DNA of 64,000 nucleotides from Sphingomonas sp. BK235 (lineage in GTDB: Bacteria > Pseudomonadota > Alphaproteobacteria > Sphingomonadales > Sphingomonadaceae): NCBI RefSeq assembly GCF_004345855.1, contig NZ_SLXN01000005.1:248001-312000 (forward strand), given 5' to 3'. This document shows, piece after piece, positions 35,967 through 45,253 of this stretch. Positions within the stretch are counted from its first letter, which is position 1; each line of letters starts with the position of its first letter. A model generated the notes under the pieces. The model saw only the letters and a program-made list of their open reading frames with translations, did no database searches and was not told where the DNA came from. The translations under genes were made by a program, and so were the position numbers.

Positions 35967-36647
35967 TCAGCCGCGGATGTACCGGAAATACCAGACCTCA
36001 TGCCCCTGGCGCCGCGCCTTGCGCTCGTAGCGCGTCTCGGGCCAGTCGGCGGGGCGGGTGAGGAAATCGGCGGGGTGCGCCGCGGTCCAGCCGAAATCGC
36101 GCCGCTGATCCATGATCATCATCGCCCAGCGGCAATAGGTCGGATCGTCGGTGCCGAGGCGGAACTCCGCGCCCGGCTTGAGCTTGCGCCCGATCAGGTC
36201 GAGCGGTCCATGGTTCATCATGCGCCGCTTGGCGTGGCGCGCCTTGGGCCAGGGATCGGGATGGAGCAGATAGACGCGGTCAAGCGACGCGTCGGGTAGC
36301 CGCTCCACCGCCTCCAGCGCGTCGCCCATATGGATGCGCACGTTCGTCAGCGAGCGATCGCGGACATGCCCCAGCGCGCCGACGACGCCGTTGAGGAAGG
36401 GCTCGCAGCCGATGAAGCCGGTGCCCGGCGCCGCCTCGGCCTGCGCCGCGAGATGCTCGCCCGCGCCGAAGCCGATCTCGAGCTGGAGCGGGCGGTCGTC
36501 GCCGAACAGCACGCGCGAGTCGAGCGCGCCCTGTTCGGGCAGCGCGAGGCGGGGCAGCATCTCCTCCACCAGCGCGGCCTGACCCGCGCGCAGCGCATGT
36601 CCCTGGCGGCGGCCGTAGAGGCGGCGGATCGTTGTGGGATCGTTCAT
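35967..36647 (-). CDS. trmB: tRNA (guanine-N7-)-methyltransferase
   Basis: A 226-residue SAM-dependent enzyme making m7G46 in tRNA. SAM-binding motif LQLEIGFGAGEHLAAQA, acidic GCEPFLNGVV, and the family signature LLHPDPWPKARHAKRRM plus LGTDDPTYCRW. Start at MNDPTTIRRLYGRRQGH, the typical TrmB N-terminus; a much longer open frame upstream is an antisense shadow of the next gene. Divergent from the secreted hypothetical at 36705. Confidence 0.95.
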   Translation of the reverse strand: MNDPTTIRRLYGRRQGHALRAGQAALVEEMLPRLALPEQGALDSRVLFGDDRPLQLEIGFGAGEHLAAQAEAAPGTGFIGCEPFLNGVVGALGHVRDRSLTNVRIHMGDALEAVERLPDASLDRVYLLHPDPWPKARHAKRRMMNHGPLDLIGRKLKPGAEFRLGTDDPTYCRWAMMIMDQRRDFGWTAAHPADFLTRPADWPETRYERKARRQGHEVWYFRYIRG

Positions 36648-36704
36648 GCAGCGCCGCCTATCGCCTCGCGCGTCAAAACGGAACGTGGGAAACGGAGGAC
36701 GATG

Positions 36705-37466
36705 ATGCGGGCGTGGGTGATCGGCGCGGTGGCGGCGGTGGCGCTGCCGGTGGCGGGCGGGGCGCAGTTGCGCTCGTCGGGCGCGATCTCGATGCAGCGC
36801 GTCGATGGCGCGTGGCGTCCCGCCGCCTTCCTGTGCGATTCGACCGATCACGACTGGGCGATCGCGCTGTCCGCGTCCGACGCGCAGGGGCGGGTGACGC
36901 TGACCAGTTATGCCAAGCCCGGGCTGGCAACGCATCGCGCCACGGTGCGGGTCGGTCCCGGCGACGCCGGCATGGGGCATGTCTGGTACACGCTCACCAA
37001 TGTCGAGGGACGCGCGGTGGGCGCGGTGGAGACGGTCAACCCGCAGATGGTCGAGCCGGGCGCGACGACGCCGACGGTGGTGTCGCTGCGCTATGGGCCG
37101 ACCACCAGCGGGTGCCGCTTCGCCGCCCAGACCCGCGTGCTGGGGATCACCGCGCGGCGATCGATCCAGGTGACCGGCAACGAGCGCGAGGGCTATCGCT
37201 ATCGCAGCTACAATCACGACGCCGCGTTGGACGAGGTGCGCGCGCCCTGGGGCGGGCGCGACACGCGCGCCTCGGTCTCGGTCGACGGCGGTCGCGTGGT
37301 GGACAGCACGCGGTCGCGGCGCACCTTCCAGTTCGAGCGCGACGGCTATGTCTATCGCGTCGCGACCTCGCTCGACGCGACGCAGGCGGGCGGCTCGGTG
37401 CAGGTGTGGCGCGACGGGCGGATGCTGCTGGAGGAACCGTTCGCGGCCTATACCGCGGCGATGTGA
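36705..37466 (+). CDS. Secreted protein of unknown function
   Basis: A 253-residue exported protein with signal peptide MRAWVIGAVAAVALPVAGGA (cleavage near GAQ). The mature part is beta-rich with two Cys (FLCDSTDHDW and SGCRFAAQTR) that may pair. Motifs such as DHDWAIALSASDAQGRVTL and YGPTTSGCRF are not from a family I can name. GGAGGAC lies just before two adjacent ATGs; the second (36705) has better spacing. Possible periplasmic or surface protein; function unknown. Confidence 0.75.
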   Translation: MRAWVIGAVAAVALPVAGGAQLRSSGAISMQRVDGAWRPAAFLCDSTDHDWAIALSASDAQGRVTLTSYAKPGLATHRATVRVGPGDAGMGHVWYTLTNVEGRAVGAVETVNPQMVEPGATTPTVVSLRYGPTTSGCRFAAQTRVLGITARRSIQVTGNEREGYRYRSYNHDAALDEVRAPWGGRDTRASVSVDGGRVVDSTRSRRTFQFERDGYVYRVATSLDATQAGGSVQVWRDGRMLLEEPFAAYTAAM

Positions 37467-37594
37467 GCCGCCCCGGGTCGCGGCCGCGTCGGCCGGTCTT
37501 GTCCGCCGGGGTCGCGCGCGCGATGGTGGCGCGCGCAACCCGCGTGCCCGCGCGACCGTTGCGGCTGCGACGCGGACGGGAAGGGAACGGGGCG

Positions 37595-38218
37595 ATGGGC
37601 AAGAAGAAGGCGGTCAAGAAAGCGGCGGCACGCGAGCATGAGGCGCTCGCGCCGCTGCACCAGCTCGCCGGCAGCACCGCGGTGCGCGCGCTCACCCCGC
37701 TGGCCAAGGCGACCGACGAGCCGCCGCTGCTCGCGCTCGGTGTCGGCACGCTCGCGCTCGGCGTGCTGCTGCGCCGCCCCGCGATGACGCGCAGCGGCGC
37801 GCGGATGGTGGCGAGCCATCTCGTCGCGACGGGGCTCAAGACCCTGTCCAAGGCGAGCGTCGACCGCGTTCGCCCCAATGCCGCGGGCGACCGCCCGGCT
37901 TTGGGCAAGGGGCATGGCACCGACGACACCGATCGCAACGCCTTCCCCTCGGGCCACACCGCGGGGGCGGTCGCGGTGGCGGAGTCGATCCGTCACGAGG
38001 CGCCGGGGGCGAGCACGCCCGCGCGGCTCGCGGCGGGGGCGGCGGGCGCGCTCCAGGTCACGCGCGGCGCGCATTATGCCAGCGACGTGGTCGCGGGCGC
38101 CGCGATCGGCTTCCTGTCCGAGCGGCTGGCGAGCTGGGCGCTCGACGCCGCGGCGCGACGGGTCGAGCGCCAGCGCGACGCGCGCGCCGAGGCGGAGGCG
38201 GAGGCGCATCCGAGCTGA
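37595..38218 (+). CDS. PAP2-family phosphatase
   Basis: A 207-residue protein with the three phosphatase motifs of the PAP2/acid phosphatase superfamily: K-x6-R-P (KASVDRVRP), PSGH (NAFPSGHTAG) and R-x4-5-H-x3-D (TRGAHYASDVVAG). The N-terminus is Lys/Ala-rich (MGKKKAVKKAAAREHEA). Only one or two weak hydrophobic segments are seen (LLALGVGTLALGVLL), fewer than in the usual six-TM lipid phosphatases. Lipid phosphate or undecaprenyl-pyrophosphate-type dephosphorylation is possible. The C-terminus is Arg/Ala/Glu-rich. ATG follows GGGAACGGGGCG. Confidence 0.85.
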   Translation: MGKKKAVKKAAAREHEALAPLHQLAGSTAVRALTPLAKATDEPPLLALGVGTLALGVLLRRPAMTRSGARMVASHLVATGLKTLSKASVDRVRPNAAGDRPALGKGHGTDDTDRNAFPSGHTAGAVAVAESIRHEAPGASTPARLAAGAAGALQVTRGAHYASDVVAGAAIGFLSERLASWALDAAARRVERQRDARAEAEAEAHPS

Positions 38219-38293
38219 TGCGCGGCCAGGTGCCGCGCCGCCACCCGGCAGCGGCAGCGGCGGCGCGGTCCCGTCGCCGCGCCGCCGACCGCG

Positions 38294-40903
38294 TCAGAAG
38301 GTGAGCAGCGCCTCCAGCCCGAAGGTGCGCGGCGCGTTGAAATTGCCGTAGTCGCCGAGCACGTCCTTGATGTCGCCGACCGTCACGCTCTTCTTGGGCG
38401 CGGCGGGCAGGCTGTTCGACGGGTCGCGGCGGAAGACATATTGTTCGTCGAACAGATTACGCCCCCACAAAGCCACCTCGAGCCGCTGCTTGCCCTCGCC
38501 CAGCGCGATGTCGGCGAGCGCCAGCCGCCCGTTGAAGATCAGCGAGGCGTCGTTGCGCGTCGCGAACTGGTCGAACGCCTGGGTCGATTGCGCGTAATTG
38601 CCGTCGAGGTGCAGGCGGAATGTGGTGCTGCCCTCGCCGACCGGCACGCGATAGTCGATCGCGCCGCTCGCCGCGTTGCGCGGGGTGAAGACGATGAAGA
38701 AGTCCTGCAGCACCTTGGTGGTCTGCCCGCCCGCGGTGGCGGTGATCAGCACCGGCGGTATCTTGGTATAGGTATAGGCATAGGAGCCGTTGAGCGTCAG
38801 CCCCTCCACCGGGTTGAGCGTCAGATCGGCCTCGATGCCCTTGATCTTGGTCTTACCCGGCGCGTTGATCGTCACCAGATTGTTGAAGTTGCTGTTGTTG
38901 AACGGCTGGATCGAGCTGATGTCGACCTGGCTGTCCTTGCGGTTCATCACATAGCCCGCGATGTTGAACCGCCCGCGATGCGCCCAGAAATCGGACTTGA
39001 GCCCGACCTCATAGGAAGTGATGTCCTCCGGCCCGAACGCCTGATAGTTCGCGGTGCGCGAGCTGGCGCCGCCGGCGCGATAGCCGGTGGCGTATTTGGC
39101 ATAGGCATGGACGTCCTGGCTGAGGTCCGCCGCCAGCGTCAGCGCCGGGTTGAACCGCTCCCAGGCGCGATCCAGCGGCCGATAGCCCGCCGCCTTGGCC
39201 TTGGCCGAGTCGAGGTCGTAATTCACCCCGCGCGAGTAATGCAGCACGCCGCGCTTGGTATCGCGCGTGTAGCGCCCGCCCGCGGTGAGATGGAGCAGGT
39301 CGATCGGGTTCCAGGTGATCTGGCCATAAGCGGCATAGCTCTTCGACCAGACCTCCGACGCGCGGTCGAGCGAACGGCAGCCCGGCTGCGAACCGACCCC
39401 GCCCGAGCCGCGGCACGGGTCGAGCACGACGTAATTCGCACCGGTCACCTTGTTGTTGCCGTCGAGCACCGCGATCGCCCCGTTGGAATTGGGCGTGGCG
39501 GCGTCGTCGCTGACATGCTCGTTGAAATAATAGAGGCCCGCGACGTAGTCGAACTGGTCGATCGTGCCGACCGCCTGGAACTCCTGGCTGAACTGGTTCT
39601 GGCGCAGGTCGGCGAGGCTGTAGCGGCTGAAGGCGCAGGGCGATGCCGCGGTGCAGGCGGCGGTCAGGTCGACCACGGGCGTGCGATGCGCGCCGCCCGA
39701 ATTGTCCCATTGCGTCGCGGTGACGCCGCGCCACGCGGTGATCGACCGCAGCTCGACCTCGGGCGACGCCTTGTATTTGAACAGGTTGGTGAAGCCGTGC
39801 GTCTGGTCGACGCTGGGCTGCTGCGGCACGCCGATATCGGCCACCTTCATCCGGCTGCGGCCGTTGATCCGCACGCCCGGGAGCGGCTTCTTCACCGTGC
39901 CGGAGAGCGTGTCGTATCGCGTGCCCGGCAGGTAGCAGTGCGGCACCGCCGATTGCGCGGTCGCGACGCTGGCGGTGACGGTGCCGGCGCAGGCGTTGGG
40001 ATTGTAGTTCAGCAGCTGGCTGTAGAAGGGCGAGTTCTTGTCGAGCCCGTAATCGTAGGAGAGATCGTCGGTCAGCCCCTCGACCGGCGCCCAGCGTGCC
40101 GCGATGCGGCCGCCGCGACGGTCGTAGTAATTGAAGCCGGTCTGCCCCGCGAGCGGGTTGCGCGTGGTCGGCCCCTGATATTGCACCACGCCGTCCACCT
40201 TGACGCTGACGTCGTGATAGCTCGGCAGATCGAGGTGGAGCTCGCCGGTATAGGCGCCGTAATTGCCGATCCCCGCGCGCACCCGCCCCTCGAACTCGCC
40301 CGAGGGCGCGCGCGTGACGATGTTGAGCGCGCCGCCCTCGGTGTTGCGCCCGAACAACGTGCCCTGCGGGCCCTTGAGCACCTCGACGCGCTCGACGTCG
40401 AACAGCGCGGCGTTGAGCCCGTGCTGGCGGCCGAGATAGACGCCGTCGACATAGATGCCGACGCCCTGTTCGCGCGCGGGCTGGTTGGCGTCGAGCGGGA
40501 CGATGCCGCGGATGCCGACGGTCAGCGCGCTCTGCCGCGCCTCGAAGGTGGCGACGCGCAGGCTGGGTACCGCGCCGTCGGCGAGGTCGTAGAGGCTCTG
40601 CACGTGGCGCTGTTGCAGCGCCTGGGTGCTCAGCACGTTGATCGCGACCGGGGTGGATTGGAGGTTGGTCTCGCGTCGCGTCGCGGTGACCACCACCTCG
40701 TCGAGCCCCGGCAGTTCCGCGTCGGCGGCGGCGGCGGCGGCGGGGGCGGCGTCGGGCGTCGACGGGGCGTCGGCCGCGGGCGAGGCGGCGGGATCGACCG
40801 CGGCGGCCTCGACGTGACGCGGAACGGCGAGCGCCGGACCCGTGACGGTGAGCGCGGCGATCCCCGCCAACAGATGCCAACGGTGGTGCGAGACGTGCGA
40901 CAT
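38294..40903 (-). CDS. TonB-dependent receptor
   Basis: An 869-residue outer-membrane receptor. Signal peptide about 1-26, an Ala/Asp/Pro-rich spacer, a TonB-box-like region (ELPGLDEVVVTATRRETNLQ), a plug with VEVLKGPQGTLFGRNTEGGALNIVT, and a 22-strand barrel ending in Phe (FGLEALLTF). The plug signature is of the broad sphingomonad/xanthomonad receptor type that imports carbohydrates, aromatics or siderophores; no co-transcribed enzyme identifies the ligand. No regulatory site is obvious in the 100 bp upstream. Confidence 0.93.
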   Translation of the reverse strand: MSHVSHHRWHLLAGIAALTVTGPALAVPRHVEAAAVDPAASPAADAPSTPDAAPAAAAAADAELPGLDEVVVTATRRETNLQSTPVAINVLSTQALQQRHVQSLYDLADGAVPSLRVATFEARQSALTVGIRGIVPLDANQPAREQGVGIYVDGVYLGRQHGLNAALFDVERVEVLKGPQGTLFGRNTEGGALNIVTRAPSGEFEGRVRAGIGNYGAYTGELHLDLPSYHDVSVKVDGVVQYQGPTTRNPLAGQTGFNYYDRRGGRIAARWAPVEGLTDDLSYDYGLDKNSPFYSQLLNYNPNACAGTVTASVATAQSAVPHCYLPGTRYDTLSGTVKKPLPGVRINGRSRMKVADIGVPQQPSVDQTHGFTNLFKYKASPEVELRSITAWRGVTATQWDNSGGAHRTPVVDLTAACTAASPCAFSRYSLADLRQNQFSQEFQAVGTIDQFDYVAGLYYFNEHVSDDAATPNSNGAIAVLDGNNKVTGANYVVLDPCRGSGGVGSQPGCRSLDRASEVWSKSYAAYGQITWNPIDLLHLTAGGRYTRDTKRGVLHYSRGVNYDLDSAKAKAAGYRPLDRAWERFNPALTLAADLSQDVHAYAKYATGYRAGGASSRTANYQAFGPEDITSYEVGLKSDFWAHRGRFNIAGYVMNRKDSQVDISSIQPFNNSNFNNLVTINAPGKTKIKGIEADLTLNPVEGLTLNGSYAYTYTKIPPVLITATAGGQTTKVLQDFFIVFTPRNAASGAIDYRVPVGEGSTTFRLHLDGNYAQSTQAFDQFATRNDASLIFNGRLALADIALGEGKQRLEVALWGRNLFDEQYVFRRDPSNSLPAAPKKSVTVGDIKDVLGDYGNFNAPRTFGLEALLTF

Positions 40904-41004
40904 GGAAGATCCCCCCTCAATGGCCGAAAAGCCGGCGCGGGGCCGATACGTGTGGCACGTGGCGTCTCAGTGACTGTTTGGAGACAGCCGTTTACATCTT
41001 GATC

Positions 41005-41448
41005 TCATCCTATTTTCATCTTCGGTGAGCTTGTCGTGATCTTAACGATCGTTGCCGCCACCCGCGCGCGACGGGGCGCGCGCGGGTCGATGCCGAAGCG
41101 GTTGGTTCCCGGCGAGCCGGGCAGCAGCAGCAGCAGCGGCCAGCCGGCGAGCCCCGCCGGTAGCCACCAGCCCGAGCGGCCGAGGTCGTGGAGCCGCCGC
41201 GCGGTCACGGCGGCGAGCGGCGCGGCGCCGAACAGCAGCACGAAACCGAGCAGTGCCAGCATGGTGAGCCCCGCCACCGCGTCTTGGTGGCGCTCGATCG
41301 GCTCGAGCCGCGCGGCCGCGAGCGCGGAGAGCGCGAGCGCGAGGGCAATCGCGCCGCCCGCGGTCAGCAGAAAGGCGCCATATTCGCGTCGCGTCGCGCG
41401 CCCGGTCGGCTCGGCATAGAGCCGCCAGGGCCGGATGAAATAATCCAT
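41005..41448 (-). CDS. DUF805 membrane protein
   Basis: A 147-residue third DUF805 copy: MDYFIRPWRLYAEPTGRATRREY, three membrane segments, and TARRLHDLGRSGWW (complete family motif), with C-terminal GTNRFGIDPRAP. The end is longer than in the other two copies (about 20 extra residues rich in Lys/Ser/Thr). The start is set by the conserved N-terminus. Function unknown. Confidence 0.88.
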   Translation of the reverse strand: MDYFIRPWRLYAEPTGRATRREYGAFLLTAGGAIALALALSALAAARLEPIERHQDAVAGLTMLALLGFVLLFGAAPLAAVTARRLHDLGRSGWWLPAGLAGWPLLLLLPGSPGTNRFGIDPRAPRRARVAATIVKITTSSPKMKIG

Positions 41449-41595
41449 GTGCCGCCTCCCCACGCATCGCGTGGCGCGGCGCCGCGCCGCCCACGTCCCT
41501 CCGGGGAATCATAGCGGGCGGGCAGGGGCGGGCCGGGTCGTTCGGCGGCCCGGGATGGCGATCGCGTCACCGCGGCGGGTCGCCGCGGGCGCCGC

Positions 41596-42318
41596 TCAGC
41601 CGAGCGTCTCGTCCAGGAAGCCGCGCATCGCGGCCCAGCTGCGGCGGTCGGCGCGCTCCTCATAGGCGACGCCGGGCACGGTCGAGTCGCGCCGCGCCTC
41701 GTCGGTGAAGGCGTGGCCGGCGTTGCCATAAGCGTGGATCTGCCAGTCGGCGCCGGCCGCGCTCAGCTCGCCCGCCAGCGCCACCACCGCCTCGGGCGGG
41801 CCGAGCGGGTCGTCCCAGCCATGGCACACCAGCAGCTTGGCGGTGATCGGCGAGACGCTCGCGTAATCGGGGCGGTCGTACACGCCGTGGAAGCTCACCG
41901 CGGCGCGGATCGCCAGCCCCGCCCGCGCCATGTCGAGGACGCACTTGCCGCCGAAGCAAAAGCCGATCGCGGCGACGCGCGTGCCGTCTACCTCGGGCTG
42001 CGCGACGAGCGCGGCGAGGCTGGCGGCGAGCCGGTCGCGCAGCAGCGTGCGATCGGCGTTCAGCTCGTCCATGTAGCGCGCGATGTCCGGACCGCGCTCG
42101 GCGCGCCGACCCTGGCCGTACAGGTCGCAGGCGAAGGCGGCATAGCCGAGCGCCGCGAGCGCCTCCGCGACGCGATTGTCCGCCTCCTTCTGGCCGAGGA
42201 TGTTGGGCACGACCAGGATCGCGGGCCGCGCGCCCGTGGCGGCATCGTCCCAGGCGAACACGCCCTCGAACCGGCCGCCGGGGCCGTCGTGGAGCAGCGG
42301 GCGGCGGGTGATCGTCAT
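41596..42318 (-). CDS. Dienelactone hydrolase family protein
   Basis: A 240-residue alpha/beta hydrolase of the dienelactone hydrolase family. Triad: Cys121 (IGFCFGGKC) in place of the usual Ser, Asp170 (CHGWDDPLGPPE) and His202 (YGNAGHAFTD). The family opens lactone rings in chloroaromatic degradation or acts on other esters; no aromatic-degradation genes are near, so the substrate is open. Cytoplasmic. Divergent from the GNAT gene with an 83-bp gap. Confidence 0.92.
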   Translation of the reverse strand: MTITRRPLLHDGPGGRFEGVFAWDDAATGARPAILVVPNILGQKEADNRVAEALAALGYAAFACDLYGQGRRAERGPDIARYMDELNADRTLLRDRLAASLAALVAQPEVDGTRVAAIGFCFGGKCVLDMARAGLAIRAAVSFHGVYDRPDYASVSPITAKLLVCHGWDDPLGPPEAVVALAGELSAAGADWQIHAYGNAGHAFTDEARRDSTVPGVAYEERADRRSWAAMRGFLDETLG

Positions 42319-42401
42319 CGCTCAGTCTCCGGGCAGGCGCATTGGTCGCGCGCGCCTCTTCCGCTAGAAGCATGGCGGGCGAGCGACAAGCGGGGACGGT
42401 G

Positions 42402-42887
42402 ATGAGCGATCGGGTGGGGGCGCGACGCGCCTGGACGGTGCGGCGCGGCGACCCCGCCGAGCCGGCGGTGGCCGCCCTGCTCGCCGCGCACGTCGCCGAT
42501 CAGCGCGCGGGGACGCCTGCCGGCTTCTCGTTCGCGCTCGACGCGGCGCGGCTCGCCGCACCCGACGTCGCCCTGTTCGCGGCGTGGGACGAGGACGCGC
42601 TCGCGGCGGTCGGCGCGCTCAAGCGGCTCGACGCGGCGAGCGGCGAGGTCAAGTCGATGCGCGCGGCCGACGCCTATCGCGGCCGCGGCGCGGGTCATGC
42701 GATCCTGGCGGCGATCGTGGCCGAGGCGCGCGCGCTCGGGCTCGCGCGTCTCTATCTCGAGACGGGCACCACCCCGGCCTATGACCCCGCGCTGGCATTG
42801 TACCGACGCGCGGGCTTCGCGCCCTGCGCCGCCTTCGCCGATTATCGGACCAGCCCGCACAATCAGTTCCTCATGCTCGCGCTTTGA
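42402..42887 (+). CDS. GNAT family N-acetyltransferase
   Basis: A 161-residue acetyltransferase. Acetyl-CoA-binding loop in [20 protein letters not shown] (R-G-x-G-x-G/A type), then [20 protein letters not shown] and [11 protein letters not shown], resembling PanZ/YsnE-like GNAT enzymes. Substrate unknown. An alternative ATG at 42372 would add 10 residues; the later one is chosen because the conserved domain begins soon after it. Upstream of gpmA by 85 bp on the same strand. Confidence 0.9.
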   Translation: MSDRVGARRAWTVRRGDPAEPAVAALLAAHVADQRAGTPAGFSFALDAARLAAPDVALFAAWDEDALAAVGALKRLDAASGEVKSMRAADAYRGRGAGHAILAAIVAEARALGLARLYLETGTTPAYDPALALYRRAGFAPCAAFADYRTSPHNQFLMLAL

Positions 42888-42972
42888 GGGGCGCGGGCGC
42901 GGGGCGGAAACAGGCTATCCCGGCGCGACCCAGCCACGTAGGCAGCCGTCTCGCTCTAGCAGGAGTTCCCTG

Positions 42973-43659
42973 ATGCCCACGCTCGTCCTGATCCGCCATG
43001 GCCAGTCGGCCTGGAACCTCGAGAACCGCTTCACCGGCTGGTGGGACGTCGACGTCACCGAGCAGGGCGCCGCCGAGGCGCGCGCCGCGGGCGAGCTGAT
43101 GGCGGCCAAGGGGCTCGACTTCGACCAGACCTTCACCTCGCTGCAGACGCGCGCGATCAAGACGCTGGACCTCGCGCTGGAGGCGATGGGGCGGCTGTGG
43201 CTGCCGGTGGAGAAGGACTGGCGGCTCAACGAGCGCCATTACGGCGGTCTGACCGGGCTCAACAAGGCCGAGACCGCGGCCAAGCACGGCGACGAGCAGG
43301 TCCACATCTGGCGCCGCAGCTTCGACGTGCCGCCGCCGGTGATGGAGGCGGGCAGCGCCTTCGATCTCTCGGGTGACCGCCGCTACGCCGGGATCGACGT
43401 GCCCGCGACCGAGAGCCTCAAGGACACGATCGCGCGCGTCCTGCCCTATTGGGAGCAGCGGATCGCACCCGCGCTGCGCGACGGCCAGCGCGTGCTGATC
43501 TCGGCGCACGGCAACTCGCTGCGCGCGCTGGTGAAGCACCTCTCGAACATCCCCGACGACGAGATCACCGGGCTGGAGATCCCGACCGGCCAGCCGATCG
43601 TCTACGAGCTGGACGCGGCGCTGGCGGCGACGGACCGTTATTACCTCAACGAGCGGTGA
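42973..43659 (+). CDS. gpmA: 2,3-bisphosphoglycerate-dependent phosphoglycerate mutase
   Basis: A 228-residue glycolytic mutase converting 3- to 2-phosphoglycerate. Phospho-acceptor His9 in [15 protein letters not shown], then [29 protein letters not shown], the second catalytic His in [16 protein letters not shown] and the C-terminal [19 protein letters not shown] is 8 nt before the ATG. Length fits the short proteobacterial GpmA type. Confidence 0.97.
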   Translation: MPTLVLIRHGQSAWNLENRFTGWWDVDVTEQGAAEARAAGELMAAKGLDFDQTFTSLQTRAIKTLDLALEAMGRLWLPVEKDWRLNERHYGGLTGLNKAETAAKHGDEQVHIWRRSFDVPPPVMEAGSAFDLSGDRRYAGIDVPATESLKDTIARVLPYWEQRIAPALRDGQRVLISAHGNSLRALVKHLSNIPDDEITGLEIPTGQPIVYELDAALAATDRYYLNER

Positions 43660-43808
43660 GGCCGAGGGAGCGGTGAGGCGGAGCGAGCGGCGCTCATGCG
43701 GGTGAGGCACCGGGCGCGGTCCCGGCACGGCCGATGTCGTGCCCGCGTCGCTGACCCGCGGCGGCGGCGCCGCCCGCGCGGGGGCGGGGGCGCACGCTAC
43801 AATCCGAT

Positions 43809-44027
43809 ATGGCCCTGCTCCCCTCGCGTCCCTGGCTGCGGCTGGCGTGTCTCGTCGCCGCTGCGATCGTCCTCGCCGCGCTCGTCTTCGGGTTGCGCAT
43901 CCATGTCGTCGGCGATCCGCCGGGGACGGCGCGCGTGCTGCGTCTCGCGCCGCCCCCCGGCGGCGAGGCCACGCCGCGCTCCGCCGCGCCCGGCGTGAGC
44001 GAAGCGCCCGCCGCCGTCCGCGGCTGA
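43809..44027 (+). CDS. Small single-pass membrane protein, possibly leaderless
   Basis: 72 residues: MALLPSRPWLRLACLVAAAI, then VLAALVFGL completes one membrane helix, and a periplasmic Pro/Gly/Ala-rich tail follows. No family recognised. There is no Shine-Dalgarno, but TACAAT (43798-43803), a good -10 hexamer, ends 5 bp before the ATG, which would place the transcript start at or next to the A of ATG. This might be a leaderless message; equally it may be a chance frame. Confidence 0.4.
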   Translation: MALLPSRPWLRLACLVAAAIVLAALVFGLRIHVVGDPPGTARVLRLAPPPGGEATPRSAAPGVSEAPAAVRG

Positions 44028-44041
44028 CCGGATCGCGCGCG

Positions 44042-45079
44042 TCACAGCGCGACGATGACCACCCCGCGCAGCCGCCCGGCGCAGGCGTCGTGCAAGGCGG
44101 CAGGGGCCTGATCGAGCCCCTCCACCCGGCTCACCGCATGGTGGAGCGCGGCACCCGCCTGCCAGCGGAGCCAGTCGGCGAAGCCGCCCGCCGCCTCGTC
44201 CGCGCAGGCGCTATAGCCGCGGATCGTCACGTCGCGCAGGATCAGCTGGAAGGAATCGAGCAGCACCGGCGCCGCCAGGGTCGCGCGCGTCGCGTCGAGC
44301 TCGGCCCCCAGCGCACCGAGCAGCACCAGCCGCGCGCCCGTCCGCGTCTGCGCCGCCGCCACGGCGAGCTGGTCGCCGCCGATCATGTCGACCACCAGGT
44401 CGACGCCATCGGGCGCGGCCGAGGCGAGTTGGGCGGCCAGGTCGCCCCGGTCGCGCCGTACCACCGCATCATAGCCGAGCTCGGCCGTCATCCACTCGGC
44501 CTTGTCCGCGCTGCCGGTGCTGCCGACGATCCGGGTCGCGCCGAGCCGCCGCGCGATCTGCCCCGCCATCGCGCCGATCGCGCCCGCGCCGCTGGTGACG
44601 AAGACGGTGTCGCCCGCGCGAACCTGTGTGCCGTGGGTGAGCGCGGCATAAGCCGTCCAGCCATGGCCCAGATAGACCGCGGGCTCGAACGCCGCCGCGT
44701 CGTCCGGGGCAGGGATCGAGGTGCACTGCGAGGCCGCGACCACCGCCCAGTCGCGCCAGCCATAAGGGTGGAGGACGAGGCTGCCGACCGCGATCGCGCT
44801 GTCGGGAGCGCTCGCCACCACCTCACCGATCGCGCCGTCCGCCAACGTGTCGCCCGGATGCAGCGGCGGGAAGGGTATGCCCTCCACCACCTGCGCGCCG
44901 GGGTCCGCCATCAGCCGCGTCGAGATCGAGATACGAAACCAGCGATTGCGCACCAGCAGCTCCCCCGCGCGGAGCGGCGGCACCGCGCGCGAGACGATCG
45001 CGAGATCGTCCGGCCCGATCATGTCGCGGGGATGGTGGCGCAACGTGACCTCGCGGCCGATCGTCAAGGCTTGGGTCAT
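44042..45079 (-). CDS. MDR-superfamily NADP-dependent oxidoreductase (curcumin-reductase-like)
   Basis: A 345-residue zinc-free medium-chain reductase. The N-terminal GroES-like domain has LLVRNRWFRISISTRLMADP; the Rossmann domain has GHGWTAYAALTHGTQVRAGDTVFVTSGAGAIGAMAGQ split by the family glycine motif, and DLVVDMIGGDQL. It resembles NADPH-dependent curcumin/2-alkenal reductases (CurA-type). Divergent from a broken TetR gene, with the palindrome TGACC-gaa-GGTCA in the shared promoter region; it was probably once repressed by that regulator (inference). Confidence 0.88.
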   Translation of the reverse strand: MTQALTIGREVTLRHHPRDMIGPDDLAIVSRAVPPLRAGELLVRNRWFRISISTRLMADPGAQVVEGIPFPPLHPGDTLADGAIGEVVASAPDSAIAVGSLVLHPYGWRDWAVVAASQCTSIPAPDDAAAFEPAVYLGHGWTAYAALTHGTQVRAGDTVFVTSGAGAIGAMAGQIARRLGATRIVGSTGSADKAEWMTAELGYDAVVRRDRGDLAAQLASAAPDGVDLVVDMIGGDQLAVAAAQTRTGARLVLLGALGAELDATRATLAAPVLLDSFQLILRDVTIRGYSACADEAAGGFADWLRWQAGAALHHAVSRVEGLDQAPAALHDACAGRLRGVVIVAL

Positions 45080-45135
45080 GGTGCAGGCTCTCCGGCAGGC
45101 GACGGGACCGCCCCGCCGCCCGTCTCTTTGGTTAG

Positions 45136-45148
45136 TGACCGAAGGTCA
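45136..45148. promoter_or_regulatory. Candidate TetR operator
   Basis: Perfect inverted repeat TGACC-gaa-GGTCA in the 174-bp divergent region between the MDR oxidoreductase and the TetR remnant. TGACC/GGTCA half-sites are common among TetR-family operators controlling adjacent reductases. Confidence 0.45.
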
Positions 45149-45253
45149 GTCAAAAGCTGGCGTGACCCGTTCTGGCGAAAGCATGATGCCGTGGCACGCG
45201 CGGGCACGGCCGCGAACGTCCCATCGCGGCGGGGCTTTCTTCACGGGCACGAG

